Source: a virus
Length of the DNA stretch: 36,941 nt
IMG/VR virus record: IMGVR_UViG_3300042987_003276
Location: 1-36,941 of that record
Reading direction: 5' to 3' (one strand)
The first letter of the stretch is position 1, and each line of letters starts with the position of its first letter. The position numbers were made by a program, and so were the translations under genes. The notes below the pieces were generated by a model. It made no database searches and was not told the DNA's origin. It worked only from the letters and a program-made list of their open reading frames with translations. Below are positions 1 through 7,673 of this stretch, piece after piece.

Positions 1-212
1 GCATGCAGTTCTTTGAGTGTCAAGAAGAACATCGTGCGTTCAGCCGTAGGTTGAAAACACATCACGCCAGGGCCTTCTGCTTCCCACATCTTGACGTAAT
101 ACTCACCCATATCACCAAGCATCAACTTGACTGTTGCATCGAGCATCCTGGCTTTTGTTTCGTCCATCTCTGGACCAATCACAGAAGCAATTAATTTTTC
201 ACGTCGGTTCAT
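1..212 (-). CDS. Hypothetical protein, 5' part only (runs off left edge)
   Basis: The reading frame starts with ATG at 212-210 and stays open to the window edge, giving 70 residues that begin MNRREKLIASVIGPEMDETK. The ATG overlaps the TGA of the upstream gene (209-211) as ATGA, which supports translational coupling and this start. The visible part looks like a soluble, mostly helical protein. I recognise no domain and cannot assign a function. Confidence 0.7.
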   Translation of the reverse strand, partial: MNRREKLIASVIGPEMDETKARMLDATVKLMLGDMGEYYVKMWEAEGPGVMCFQPTAERTMFFLTLKELH

Positions 213-667
213 TTTTGCAACAATCCTTGTCGGTTTAAAGATTCTAAAAGCTTTGGCGTTGGTTGGTACATGACAACTAGCTTGCCAAGTACGCCGCGTT
301 TCTTGACAAGCTTGCCAAGGTCATCTCTTACCTTATCAAATTCTCCAGATCGGATCAGATATTCCGCAACACAGCGGAGTCTCCTCTTAAGAGGCAATTC
401 AGCCTGCGGGAATTTGCCACAGATTGTATCCGGCTGCAGATCACAAAAAGCAAGACGCAACCTGTTGGCAAGTGTCATACCGGAATTAGCGTCTTCTTCT
501 TCATAATTTTTTAAGTTTTCCAGGTAACGGCGTAAGCACCCGTCATCAAAAGAACCACTGGGCGGCAAGAACATCTCCACTTGCCTGACCAAGGATTCCG
601 GAAGCAGTTCCCCGTGGTTCTCTACGGTCACTGCATCAAGATCAATACCATTAAAACGGTGCGCCAT
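209..667 (-). CDS. Hypothetical protein (152 aa)
   Basis: I start it at ATG 667 (MAHRFNGIDLDAV), inside the last codons of the upstream helix-turn-helix gene. The longer frame to 733 would overlap that gene by more than 80 nt. The C-terminal half is basic, with many Lys and Arg residues after residue 95 (PLKRRLRCVAEYL, then KLVKKRG), which could suit nucleic-acid contact, but that is inference. It is coupled to both neighbours by short overlaps, so the three leftmost minus-strand genes look like one operon. No family recognised. Confidence 0.75.
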   Translation of the reverse strand: MAHRFNGIDLDAVTVENHGELLPESLVRQVEMFLPPSGSFDDGCLRRYLENLKNYEEEDANSGMTLANRLRLAFCDLQPDTICGKFPQAELPLKRRLRCVAEYLIRSGEFDKVRDDLGKLVKKRGVLGKLVVMYQPTPKLLESLNRQGLLQK

Positions 668-1088
668 TCTCAGTAGGATCCCACGTTTTTTGGTACATTG
701 GTTTGCGATCTTGACGTTGAGGGTTAAGATCAACCGTCAAAACCTCCGGGTTTTTGGAAAAAGATTGAATCAGTTGGTTCCAAGGGATCCGTAGGACTGC
801 CTTCTTTTTTGGATCAGGGGAAACGTTGACATAATGAATGCCTTCGACCCAACCTTTTCCTGGTTGTTTTCTGCCAATGGACATCCAGTTACGGATGGTT
901 TGATCTGATACACCAAGTCGCCTACCGCATTCTTCTGTCGAGATATACTCATCGGCAAAAGCCTGGGGACTCAAGACGTCTGTCTCCCCGTTGGAATAAC
1001 GAGAGTGCCACATAGAACCAAGGATATTTCTGATTCCTTTTAGTTCATGCGCAATATCTTCCAAACTTTTACGAAGTCCGTACTGCAT
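651..1088 (-). CDS. Helix-turn-helix DNA-binding protein, MerR/excisionase-like
   Basis: This is a 145-residue protein. Residues about 49-71 (YISTEECGRRLGVSDQTIRN followed by WMS) read as a helix-turn-helix of the MerR/excisionase type, with the typical 'T-x-E-x-G-x-x-L-G-V-S-x-x-T-I-R-N-W' pattern. They are followed by a short wing that ends at residues 98-108 (AVLRIPWNQLI). The C-terminus is basic and unstructured. It is first in a minus-strand operon and is divergent from the plus-strand tail genes, which would suit a local transcriptional regulator or recombination accessory factor. Fold assignment is moderately sure; the target is unknown. Confidence 0.7.
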   Translation of the reverse strand: MQYGLRKSLEDIAHELKGIRNILGSMWHSRYSNGETDVLSPQAFADEYISTEECGRRLGVSDQTIRNWMSIGRKQPGKGWVEGIHYVNVSPDPKKKAVLRIPWNQLIQSFSKNPEVLTVDLNPQRQDRKPMYQKTWDPTENGAPF

Positions 1089-1140
1089 ACCTACACACGC
1101 TTTGTTTAGATGCTAACCTGTGAGAAAACAATTTGCGACC

Positions 1141-1458
1141 ATGGAAGAACAAATTCCCGCTAGTCAACCACCGATGCCAATGCCTCCGCAGATGGAGAAC
1201 CAAATTACGCCTGAACAATTGGCTGAATTGAAGGCTCGTGCCAGGGAACTTGCCATTCAACAAACCATTGCTCAGCAAGCTGCCCTTCAACAACAGCAAC
1301 CGCCTCAACCGCCGCAAGTTATTTACTTACGCCGTAACTTGACCGTTGCTGAAGTCCTTTTGGTATTACTGCTTTCCTGTGGAATTGTAACAGGAATTCA
1401 GTGGACCTGGAACACATTATCCAATATTTTGCCCCGTGTTGAGATTAAGGTGCGCTAA
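1141..1458 (+). CDS. Proline/glutamine-rich protein with one C-terminal membrane helix
   Basis: This is a 105-residue protein starting at ATG 1141; a GTG seven codons upstream (1120) is the alternative. Order of features: a Pro/Met-rich N-terminus (PPMPMPPQ), a helical segment (ITPEQLAELKARARELAIQQ), a Gln/Pro tract, then a hydrophobic segment around AEVLLVLLLSCGIVTGIQW that should span a membrane once, then a short basic tail. It lies directly upstream of the tail-fibre genes on the same strand. A role at the membrane or in the virion is possible. No family recognised. Confidence 0.7.
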   Translation: MEEQIPASQPPMPMPPQMENQITPEQLAELKARARELAIQQTIAQQAALQQQQPPQPPQVIYLRRNLTVAEVLLVLLLSCGIVTGIQWTWNTLSNILPRVEIKVR

Positions 1459-1503
1459 ATAAGCAGACCTATAATTGATACAAAGGATTGCGTAGTACAG
1501 TAG

Positions 1504-3360
1504 GTGGCAAACCGTAGGATTTCAGAATTTCCCGCAATTAGCGGGATCGATATTGACGAGCAGGATCTACTTACTCTAGTCCACGTTTTTGAGGTGGATC
1601 CGACACTGCGCAACAAAAAAATTACCTTTACGCAGTTTCGTTCATACCTTGATCAGTACTACGCAAATATCAGCGGTGAAACCATCAGTGGCAACATTGA
1701 TATCGCTGGTAACTTATCGGTTTCAGGCAGCAGCACATTCAATACCGTAACGGCGTCTGGTACAGGAACGTTCAGTGCCATCATTGTTCAAAATAATGCA
1801 ACAGTCAGCGGCACCATCAGTGGAGTTACCATTACAGGCACTGCCCTCCAGGGGACAACCCTTAATGCAGGTACCGTAACAACAACGACTGCAACCGGTA
1901 CGACAGCACTGTTCACCAGTGGTCGTTATCAAACTTTGTCCGGCGCAACGATCACTGGAGATAATTTATCGGCCACCAGTGGTGTTTTTACGGCGCTAAG
2001 CGGTACAACAATTACTGGAACAACGGTTGCCGCAACGACGGGCACATTCCAAACTCTTAGTACTCCCGTTCTTAACGTCAGTGGTAACCTCTCCGTTGCA
2101 AGCGGATTGACCGTCACTGGTACAGCTCAGTTTGCAAACGGCGTCCAAGCCACCGGGACGCTTTCTGGAACAACCATCACCGGAACTACAGCTCAATTTA
2201 CGACCGTTACTGGCGTATCTGGAGTCTACACAACACTGCTTTCAGGCGCCACCATTACAGGTGACACGGCACGTTTTGCGAATGTCACCGGTGTATCCGG
2301 TACTTTTACGACCAGGGTTTCTGGTGCAACCGTAACAGGAAATACGGGATCCTTTGGCAACGTCAGCGGCATCTCGGGTGTTTTTACCCAGGTGTTGTCA
2401 GGGGCTTTTATTACTGGTGATATCGGAAACTACACAACACTTACAGGTGTTTCTGGGACATTCACCAATGTTTCCGGTGCAACTATTACTGGCACCAACG
2501 TCAACGCAACAATAATTTCCGGTGTATCTGGTGTCTTTAATAGTCGTGTTTCAGGCATGACTATTACAGGTGCTTCGGGTTTATTTTCAATTGTCAATGG
2601 TATCTCTGGTACGTTCAGCAGCTACCTCAGTGGAAGTGCAGTCACCGGAGACAGCGCAAACTTCACAACAGTCACTGGCGCCACGGGTACCTTTACAACA
2701 ATTGTTTCTGGCCTAACCGTTACCGGCAACACGGGTGCTTTTACAAATCTGACCGGTATTGCAGGTATCTTCACCACAAGTGTTTCCGGTGCCACGATCA
2801 CTGGCAATACCGTCCAGGGGACATCAGGTGTTTTTGTTAATCTCAGGGGCACGACCATTACTGGAACGACGGTCAATGCTACGACTGGTGTCTTTAACAC
2901 CCTTCAAGCAACCAACTTATCGTTTACAAACACCACCGTATCCGGCGACCTAAACGTTCTTGGCTCCGGATTTTTTGCATCTGGTGTACAAATTACAGGA
3001 ACACTTAGTGGCACAACCATTACCGGAACAACAATTCAAGCAACAACTGGAACCTTTGTTTCGTTAACGGGCACAACAACAACTGGTATTACCGCTACGT
3101 TTACGACCGGTTCTTTTACTTCGCTTACCGGTACCACAACTACTGGCGTCACGGCAACGTTCACCTCCGGTGTATTTACCTCTTGCATATCAGGAGCTAC
3201 GGTCACTGGCACTACTGGAGCATTTACTTCAATTACCGGTAGCACGCTTGCAGTCACAACCCCCTCTGGCGCAACACCTGCCATTGTGTGTTCTGGTGTT
3301 ATTTCCGGTGGTGCTGCAAACGGCTTAATTATCCAAGGACCATTGGTTATTCTTCCTTAA
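1504..3360 (+). CDS. Repetitive tail fibre / virion structural protein
   Basis: This is a 618-residue protein starting with GTG at 1504. Residues 1-55 form a distinct N-terminal module (ANRRISEFPAISGIDIDEQD and following) of a kind I associate with cyanophage structural proteins, probably the part docking to the virion. From about residue 60 onward the protein consists almost wholly of degenerate repeats around the theme SGATITG-T-x-x-F-T-x-V-x-G-V-S-G-x-F, rich in Thr, Ser, Gly and Val. Such repeats are expected to fold as a trimeric beta-solenoid shaft. The last 30 residues lose the repeat and include GLIIQGPLVILP. There is no S74 chaperone domain. The next gene carries the same repeat type. 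The exact position on the tail is inferred. Confidence 0.85.
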   Translation: MANRRISEFPAISGIDIDEQDLLTLVHVFEVDPTLRNKKITFTQFRSYLDQYYANISGETISGNIDIAGNLSVSGSSTFNTVTASGTGTFSAIIVQNNATVSGTISGVTITGTALQGTTLNAGTVTTTTATGTTALFTSGRYQTLSGATITGDNLSATSGVFTALSGTTITGTTVAATTGTFQTLSTPVLNVSGNLSVASGLTVTGTAQFANGVQATGTLSGTTITGTTAQFTTVTGVSGVYTTLLSGATITGDTARFANVTGVSGTFTTRVSGATVTGNTGSFGNVSGISGVFTQVLSGAFITGDIGNYTTLTGVSGTFTNVSGATITGTNVNATIISGVSGVFNSRVSGMTITGASGLFSIVNGISGTFSSYLSGSAVTGDSANFTTVTGATGTFTTIVSGLTVTGNTGAFTNLTGIAGIFTTSVSGATITGNTVQGTSGVFVNLRGTTITGTTVNATTGVFNTLQATNLSFTNTTVSGDLNVLGSGFFASGVQITGTLSGTTITGTTIQATTGTFVSLTGTTTTGITATFTTGSFTSLTGTTTTGVTATFTSGVFTSCISGATVTGTTGAFTSITGSTLAVTTPSGATPAIVCSGVISGGAANGLIIQGPLVILP

Positions 3361-3370
3361 TTCTTTCAGT

Positions 3371-3377
3371 TAAAATA
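3371..3377 (+). promoter_or_regulatory. TAAAATA box before the second fibre gene
   Basis: TAAAATA ends 19 nt before the ATG at 3397. The same heptamer occurs at 5445-5451, 18825-18831 and 19604-19610 at 20, 25 and 20 nt before starts. It is a candidate late promoter core. Confidence 0.5.
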
Positions 3378-3396
3378 GACAAAAAGAGACAACAAA

Positions 3397-5418
3397 ATGG
3401 CGTACGGCACTATCAAGATTGATACAATCACCTTTACTGATGGTGGTATTGATAAGAGCGTTGCAGTTTCTGGTTTAGTTCAGAATCCTACTTTTACAGG
3501 AAGCGTTACCGTAACCGGAACTATCTCTGGTAATACCGTACAAGGTCAAACAATTTCAGGTGTTACAATCACTGGAACAACTGCTCAATTTACCAGTGGA
3601 ACCTTTACTTCATTAACAGGGGTTACTGTCACTGGTACCACTGCAGACTTTACTAGTGGTAATTTTACCAATATCAGTGGCGGCACTCATACCATTACAT
3701 CGGGTGTATTTGCGTTAGGTACTGCAGCAAGCCCATCAATTAGTTTTGTTTCTGACCTCAACACCGGCATTTACTCCCCCGGCGCAGACCAAGTAGCCAT
3801 CTCGACTAATGGCACTGGGCGGTTGTTTGTTGCAAGTGATGGGAAGGTCGGCATCAGCACTGCGAGTCCAGATAATTTATTACATGTGCGAGCAGGAGAT
3901 GTAACTGAAGCATGGGCAGCTAATAGTGCAGATGCTTTCAAGATTGAAGGCAGCGTTCATGGCATCAACCTCACCACAAGTACAACTGGCTTTGTTGCGT
4001 TTTCAGATGCAAACGCTCGTGCTCAAGGTCTCATCGAGTATCTGCATGCTTCCGATTCAATGCAGTTTAGAACTGCTGGTTCCGAACGCGCCCGCATTGA
4101 CAGCTCCGGCAGGTTGTTGGTTGGCACGTCTTCTAGCCTTAGCGCCGGCAACTGGTCAGACTCGCTGATTCAGGTCCGTGGCAACAGCTCGGGATCAACA
4201 TTTGAAGGAAAGCTAGCCCTATTCACAGGCAGAACCATTGCTGCCGGAATTGGAGCAGGAGAAAGCCTTGGCCGCGTTGCCTTTGGTAATGGCGAAGGCG
4301 GTGAAGCCGCGTGGATTACAGCACAAGCTGATGCTGGTTGGTCTGCATCTGACTACCCGGGCAGGCTTGTCTTCTCGACCACCGCCGATGGAGCGAGCAG
4401 CCCGACGGAGCGAGTTCGAATCACATCTGCAGGCAACGTCGGCATCGGCACCACGAGTCCTTACTCTCCCCTAACTGTCAGAGGACTAGGTAATAACATT
4501 ACGCTTGACCTTAATAGCACCACTGCAAACGATTATTCCGCAATCGTTTGGAACGGATCCACCGTTGATGTAACCGCGAACTCTACTTGTGAAATTAGGG
4601 GCTATCGGGTGGCTTCAGCCGCTGGTGAGCTTGGATTCCATACAAGAACAGCAGGTGGAATTAGCCAAGAACGCGCCCGCATCGACAGCTCCGGCAGATT
4701 GTTGGTGGGGACGTCTACGAGCGTTGGCGCATCAGGGCTTTCTACGCCACAAGTTCAGTTTTCGCAGAATGGAGCAAGCTCGGAATCAATTACAAGTTTA
4801 ACTACTTGGTGCGGAACTTCGACGGGATTTGCTTCCCAGCTTCATTTTAGGCGTTCTTATAGCGACACACTAGGCACGCATACAGTTGTTGTTGATGGTG
4901 CAAGGCTTGGCACTATTCGCTTTACAGGGTCTGATGGTACTGATTTCAAGCAAGCAGCAACAATCTTTGCTGAGGTAGACGGCACCCCCGGCACTAACGA
5001 CATGCCGGGCAGGCTTGTCTTCTCGACCACCGCCGATGGAGCGAGCAGCCCGACGGAGCGAGTTCGCATCACCAATGATGGTGTTCATGCTTACAACCAA
5101 GGCGCCCCTGCTGCCGTCAACGCCACTGCAACGCTGACTGTTGCCAACCTCAAAACCGGCATTATCACCAGCACGTCAGCCGCAGCAACCGACATGACGC
5201 TGCCTACTGGAACCGATACAGAAGCTGGATTCAGTGGCATCTACACGAACATGACGTTTGAATGGAGCGTCATCAACACAGGCCCCAGCTTGGTGCGTGT
5301 GTTGGCTGGCACTGCTCACACCATCGTGGGTTCTGGCTCGGTTGCCACCGGCACATCCGGTCGCTTCGCCTCACGGCGCACGGCTGCGAATACGTTTGTG
5401 ACCTATCGCTTGAGCTAG
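3397..5418 (+). CDS. Tail fibre with solenoid N-terminus and repeated adhesin-like domains
   Basis: This is a 673-residue protein starting with ATG at 3397. Residues 1-105 repeat the SGVTITGTT solenoid theme of the preceding gene. From about residue 110 there are blocks of the type 'GIYSPGADQVAISTNGTGRL...GKVGIST-SPDNLLHV', which recur with variations (NVGIGTTSP, ERARIDSSGRLLVGTS, PGRLVFSTTADGASSPTERV). These blocks are common in phage and algal-virus fibre proteins. The C-terminal 100 residues form a separate Thr/Ala-rich cap. Two of the internal blocks are identical over 62 bp of DNA (4357-4418 and 5005-5066), so the gene has been remodelled by duplication or recombination. It is probably the receptor-contacting fibre. 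Confidence 0.85.
   Translation: MAYGTIKIDTITFTDGGIDKSVAVSGLVQNPTFTGSVTVTGTISGNTVQGQTISGVTITGTTAQFTSGTFTSLTGVTVTGTTADFTSGNFTNISGGTHTITSGVFALGTAASPSISFVSDLNTGIYSPGADQVAISTNGTGRLFVASDGKVGISTASPDNLLHVRAGDVTEAWAANSADAFKIEGSVHGINLTTSTTGFVAFSDANARAQGLIEYLHASDSMQFRTAGSERARIDSSGRLLVGTSSSLSAGNWSDSLIQVRGNSSGSTFEGKLALFTGRTIAAGIGAGESLGRVAFGNGEGGEAAWITAQADAGWSASDYPGRLVFSTTADGASSPTERVRITSAGNVGIGTTSPYSPLTVRGLGNNITLDLNSTTANDYSAIVWNGSTVDVTANSTCEIRGYRVASAAGELGFHTRTAGGISQERARIDSSGRLLVGTSTSVGASGLSTPQVQFSQNGASSESITSLTTWCGTSTGFASQLHFRRSYSDTLGTHTVVVDGARLGTIRFTGSDGTDFKQAATIFAEVDGTPGTNDMPGRLVFSTTADGASSPTERVRITNDGVHAYNQGAPAAVNATATLTVANLKTGIITSTSAAATDMTLPTGTDTEAGFSGIYTNMTFEWSVINTGPSLVRVLAGTAHTIVGSGSVATGTSGRFASRRTAANTFVTYRLS
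4084..4131 (+). repeat. Near-identical 48-bp direct repeat in fibre gene (partner 4669-4716)
   Basis: It matches 4669-4716 with about four substitutions and encodes ERARIDSSGRLLVGTS in both copies. The spacing is 585 bp, in frame. Together with the 62-bp repeat it shows that the whole adhesin-like block was duplicated. Confidence 0.8.
4357..4418 (+). repeat. 62-bp exact direct repeat, copy 1 (inside fibre gene)
   Basis: This stretch is identical to 5005-5066 in all 62 bases. It encodes PGRLVFSTTADGASSPTERV plus R. It is more GC-rich than its surroundings, and exact identity in a fibre gene whose other repeats have diverged points to recent duplication or gene conversion. Confidence 0.9.
5005..5066 (+). 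repeat. 62-bp exact direct repeat, copy 2 (inside fibre gene)
   Basis: This is the second copy of the 62-bp repeat, identical to 4357-4418. It is in the same reading frame, so recombination between the copies would delete 648 bp (216 codons) without a frameshift. Confidence 0.9.
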
Positions 5419-5444
5419 TAGTCCTACTCACTGATCACCCCTGG

Positions 5445-5451
5445 TAAAATA
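5445..5451 (+). promoter_or_regulatory. TAAAATA box before the gene at 5472
   Basis: It ends 20 nt before ATG 5472, after the fibre gene has ended, so it would allow independent transcription of the small-protein and endolysin genes. Confidence 0.5.
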
Positions 5452-5471
5452 AAAAGAAAACATTGTTGATT

Positions 5472-5795
5472 ATGGCTAATACTGTTTGGGATATTGCCAA
5501 CCTCGAACGTCATCTTCCTGATGGTGACACCTGTCCTGATGGCGCTGTATATACCGTCCATTGGACTGCATCCCTGGAAGAAGATGGTGAAACTGCCGGT
5601 TGTTACGGCAGCGTTGGCCTTGGTGAACCCGACCCTGATAACTTCACTCCTTTCGGTGAACTCACCAAAGAAGAAGTAGTAAATTGGACTCTGGCAGCAC
5701 TTGGTGTTGATCAAGTTGTTTCGATTGAAGAAGCACTGCACAACCAGATCCAAACCAAACTGCACCCAACTTCTGAATCTGGCGTTCCTTGGTGA
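5472..5795 (+). CDS. Conserved cyanophage-type hypothetical protein (107 aa)
   Basis: I chose ATG 5472 (MANTVWDIANLERHLPDG) over the upstream TTG at 5463 because it follows a TAAAATA box by 20 nt and matches the N-terminus I remember for this family in cyanophages. I recall the family as a DUF of about 100 residues (DUF7936), unverified. It is a small acidic alpha/beta protein ending in a conserved GVPW. It sits between the fibre gene and the endolysin, so it is probably a late gene, but its function is unknown. Confidence 0.8.
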   Translation: MANTVWDIANLERHLPDGDTCPDGAVYTVHWTASLEEDGETAGCYGSVGLGEPDPDNFTPFGELTKEEVVNWTLAALGVDQVVSIEEALHNQIQTKLHPTSESGVPW

Positions 5796-5829
5796 TTTTT
5801 GTTATACTTTTTGAAGTTATTGCTTCATT

Positions 5830-6003
5830 ATGGCTTGCACTAAAGCTGAGTTGATTTCCGCTATCAATTCATTTGGAGCTGCACGTGCTACTGGTGACGG
5901 CAACCTTGTTGCTTTCGCTGGTAACCTTATCGGTCAATTGATTGAAACCCTTGAGTTTGCTCCAGAAGAAACCGGAGAACCGACCGAAGAAATTGCTGAG
6001 TGA
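5830..6003 (+). CDS. Small conserved hypothetical protein (57 aa)
   Basis: ATG 5830 to TGA 6003 encodes a protein that begins MACTKAELISAINSFGAARA and ends in a Glu-rich tail (APEETGEPTEEIAE). The sequence is predicted to form two amphipathic helices. It is preceded by a TATACTT box (5803-5809) 20 nt before the start and followed by the endolysin leader. It resembles tiny proteins I have seen beside lysis genes in cyanophages. Function unknown. Confidence 0.75.
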   Translation: MACTKAELISAINSFGAARATGDGNLVAFAGNLIGQLIETLEFAPEETGEPTEEIAE

Positions 6004-6014
6004 AAAATAGACTT

Positions 6015-6043
6015 GACCTAGAGTTGTACTAACGCCCTAGGTC
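6015..6043 (+). promoter_or_regulatory. Hairpin covering the endolysin ribosome-binding site
   Basis: GACCTAG (6015-6021) is fully complementary to CTAGGTC (6037-6043), separated by a 15-nt loop. The 3' arm contains the only Shine-Dalgarno-like bases (TAGGT) before the endolysin ATG at 6047, so in long transcripts the site would be paired. Confidence 0.6.
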
Positions 6044-6046
6044 GAT

Positions 6047-7066
6047 ATGTCTATTAAACTCGTTGATGCGGCTGAGTTTTTTAACGAAGAACCGCATCAA
6101 ATTGAAGCATGGGATTGGCTCCAGGGAACTCTTGCACCAGAGACCCTGGACACTTTTGCGTCTAAGTACAGAACTAAGCCTGCACCTAAGCCTTCTTTAG
6201 AAGCAGGCAACACTTGGGACGGTGTTTACGCTGCAGCAAAACAAGCTGGCGCTAAATTTCCGGAATGTGTTAGTGCGCAGTGGGCACTTGAATCGGGCTG
6301 GGGTAAACACACATCTGGTAAAAATAACTACTTTGGATTAAAAGGATCTGGCTCTACGGTCAGTACTCAAGAATTCATCAACGGAAAATGGATCACAATC
6401 AAAGCCGGGTTCCTTGATTTTCCTGATTTGGAAACCTGTGTTGTATACCTTGTAGATCGCTGGTACAAAGATTTTGGCCGATTCAAAGGTGTTAACCGTG
6501 CGCAGTCACGGAACGAATGTGCGCAGCTTTTAATCGAGGAAGGGTACGCAACTGATCCTGAATATGCGACTAAGTTGATCCAGATCCTTGACCGTCAACT
6601 ACAAAACAGCGGCACCAAGCAAGATCCTGCTGATCCACACAGCAATAACTTCAATCCCTGGAGCCCTTTCAACTACAAAATCACGCCTAACATCACGTAT
6701 GGAGAGTTGACTCTCAACCAGGAAAAGCGCCGTTTTACTAAACAATATCAATGTGACACAGCAAAAGAACTCTGTTTATTCCTGGAAAAGGTCCGTAAAC
6801 AATTTGGCAACAAACCTTTGATCATCACCAGTGGTTCTCGTCCAGAGCCCATCAATACACAAGTGGGTGGTGCTAAGAACAGCGAGCACACTTACGATGC
6901 TCCGTCTAAAGGTGCCGTTGATTTTTACATCGAAGGCGCAGGTATCTATGCTGTGCAAGAATGGTGTGACAGAAACTGGGCGTACTCATTAGGATATGGA
7001 GCACCAAAAGGATTTTGCCACCTTGGAATTCGACCAGGCCGCCCAAAAGTCAGATGGGATTATTGA
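6047..7066 (+). CDS. Two-domain endolysin: glucosaminidase plus M15-type peptidase
   Basis: This is a 339-residue cell-wall hydrolase. Residues about 55-185 form a FlgJ/LytF-type N-acetylglucosaminidase domain, with the catalytic Glu in ALESGWG (E82), NNYFGLKG, and the conserved WY around 139-140. Residues about 215-335 form a peptidase M15-type zinc carboxypeptidase/endopeptidase domain: ITSGSRPEPINTQVGGAKNS, the metal ligands H281 and D292, and the last ligand H325 in FCHLGIRPG. The spacing between H281 and D292 is longer than the usual S-x-H-x-x-G-x-A-x-D motif. No signal peptide is visible, so export would need a holin. It cleaves glycan and peptide bonds of host peptidoglycan. Confidence 0.88.
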   Translation: MSIKLVDAAEFFNEEPHQIEAWDWLQGTLAPETLDTFASKYRTKPAPKPSLEAGNTWDGVYAAAKQAGAKFPECVSAQWALESGWGKHTSGKNNYFGLKGSGSTVSTQEFINGKWITIKAGFLDFPDLETCVVYLVDRWYKDFGRFKGVNRAQSRNECAQLLIEEGYATDPEYATKLIQILDRQLQNSGTKQDPADPHSNNFNPWSPFNYKITPNITYGELTLNQEKRRFTKQYQCDTAKELCLFLEKVRKQFGNKPLIITSGSRPEPINTQVGGAKNSEHTYDAPSKGAVDFYIEGAGIYAVQEWCDRNWAYSLGYGAPKGFCHLGIRPGRPKVRWDY

Positions 7067-7067
7067 T

Positions 7068-7229
7068 ATGAAAAAACATAAGGAGAAGCCAACGCGCATC
7101 AATATGTGCTGGCAGATTGGCGACGAAAAGAAATGCGCGACCCTACCAAGGGAACACGCATATGAAACAAGGGATTGGGTAGAAGAACAGGGAGGCGTCG
7201 TATTTTGGACGCAGGTATTACCTGATTGA
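7068..7229 (+). CDS. Small hypothetical protein (53 aa)
   Basis: ATG 7068 follows the endolysin stop (TAT TGA TATG) by one base and the frame ends with TGA at 7229. The protein is basic at its start (MKKHKEKPTRINMCWQIGDE) and has two Cys. It is probably co-translated with the endolysin. It converges on the minus-strand gene beginning at 7230 with no gap. No family recognised. Confidence 0.65.
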   Translation: MKKHKEKPTRINMCWQIGDEKKCATLPREHAYETRDWVEEQGGVVFWTQVLPD

Positions 7230-7394
7230 TCAGCGCTGCTTAGCGCGACCAATGACAAGACCTGCAATCTCAATTAATTTGTAGAGCTTGCCGACAAGCT
7301 TGTCATCGGAAGGTGTTGGGGTCAGAGCACAAATTGCGGAAGCTGCTGCATGGATAGCAAGAGCAACTTCAAGATACTGGTTAAGGTGAGCCAT
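7230..7394 (-). CDS. Small holin-like protein (54 aa), tentative
   Basis: ATG 7394 to TGA 7230. The sequence begins MAHLNQYLEVALAIHAAASA, then has a TPTPSDD turn, then KLVGKLYKLIEIAGLVIGRA and a basic end. This gives two weakly hydrophobic amphipathic helices with a basic C-terminus. Size, helix pattern and position beside the endolysin fit a small holin or pinholin partner, but the helices are less hydrophobic than in classic holins, and it lies on the other strand. Treat the lysis role as a hypothesis. Confidence 0.5.
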   Translation of the reverse strand: MAHLNQYLEVALAIHAAASAICALTPTPSDDKLVGKLYKLIEIAGLVIGRAKQR

Positions 7395-7429
7395 GGTTAT
7401 ATTCCATTTCTTTTATTCTAGATACCCTA

Positions 7430-7558
7430 TTACCGGTCAAATAAATTGTCTTCTTGTGCTGCGAAAAAATCATCCCAATCACGTTGAGTTGCCTCAGTGA
7501 TTCTGGGATTGTTTTGCAAATCTTTAGATTCTTTTTCGTTTTGCTTTTCTTCAGACAT
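7430..7558 (-). CDS. Small acidic hypothetical protein (42 aa)
   Basis: ATG 7558 to TAA 7430. It begins MSEEKQNEKESKDLQNNPRI and ends DDFFAAQEDNLFDR. It is highly charged with no membrane segment. The start overlaps the stop of the 40-residue gene upstream (ATGTCTGA), which supports coupled translation in one operon. Function unknown. Confidence 0.6.
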   Translation of the reverse strand: MSEEKQNEKESKDLQNNPRITEATQRDWDDFFAAQEDNLFDR

Positions 7559-7673
7559 CGTAAATACGGCAGTCAGGAGCGCTTGGATTACTAACACAAT
7601 ACTGTGCCCAAGCTAGTGCAGGCGAATGTTTTGCTACAGGTTTTTTAAACAGGTTTAACAAAAATTTAATCAT
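7551..7673 (-). CDS. Small conserved hypothetical protein (40 aa)
   Basis: ATG 7673 overlaps the TGA of the structural gene upstream (ATGA) and the frame ends at TGA 7551. It has a basic start (MIKFLLNLFKKP) followed by SPALAWAQYCVSNPSAPDCR, with two Cys ten residues apart. I recall similar mini-proteins with a C-x-x-N-P-x-A-x-x-C-R pattern in cyanophages. Overlaps on both sides make it likely to be real. Confidence 0.65.
   Translation of the reverse strand: MIKFLLNLFKKPVAKHSPALAWAQYCVSNPSAPDCRIYDV

Noticed and set aside
1723-3284. Long open frames on the opposite strand and in other frames of the fibre gene
   Set aside because: They arise from the repetitive codon pattern (ACC/GGT/ACA) of the fibre and have low-complexity Val/Pro or Cys/Arg products with no start signals.
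1504-5418. Diversity-generating retroelement acting on the fibre genes
   Set aside because: No reverse transcriptase gene and no template/variable repeat pair with adenine-specific differences is present in the window.
7230-7394. Confident holin call
   Set aside because: The helices are only mildly hydrophobic and the gene is on the strand opposite the endolysin, so holin is kept as a tentative label.
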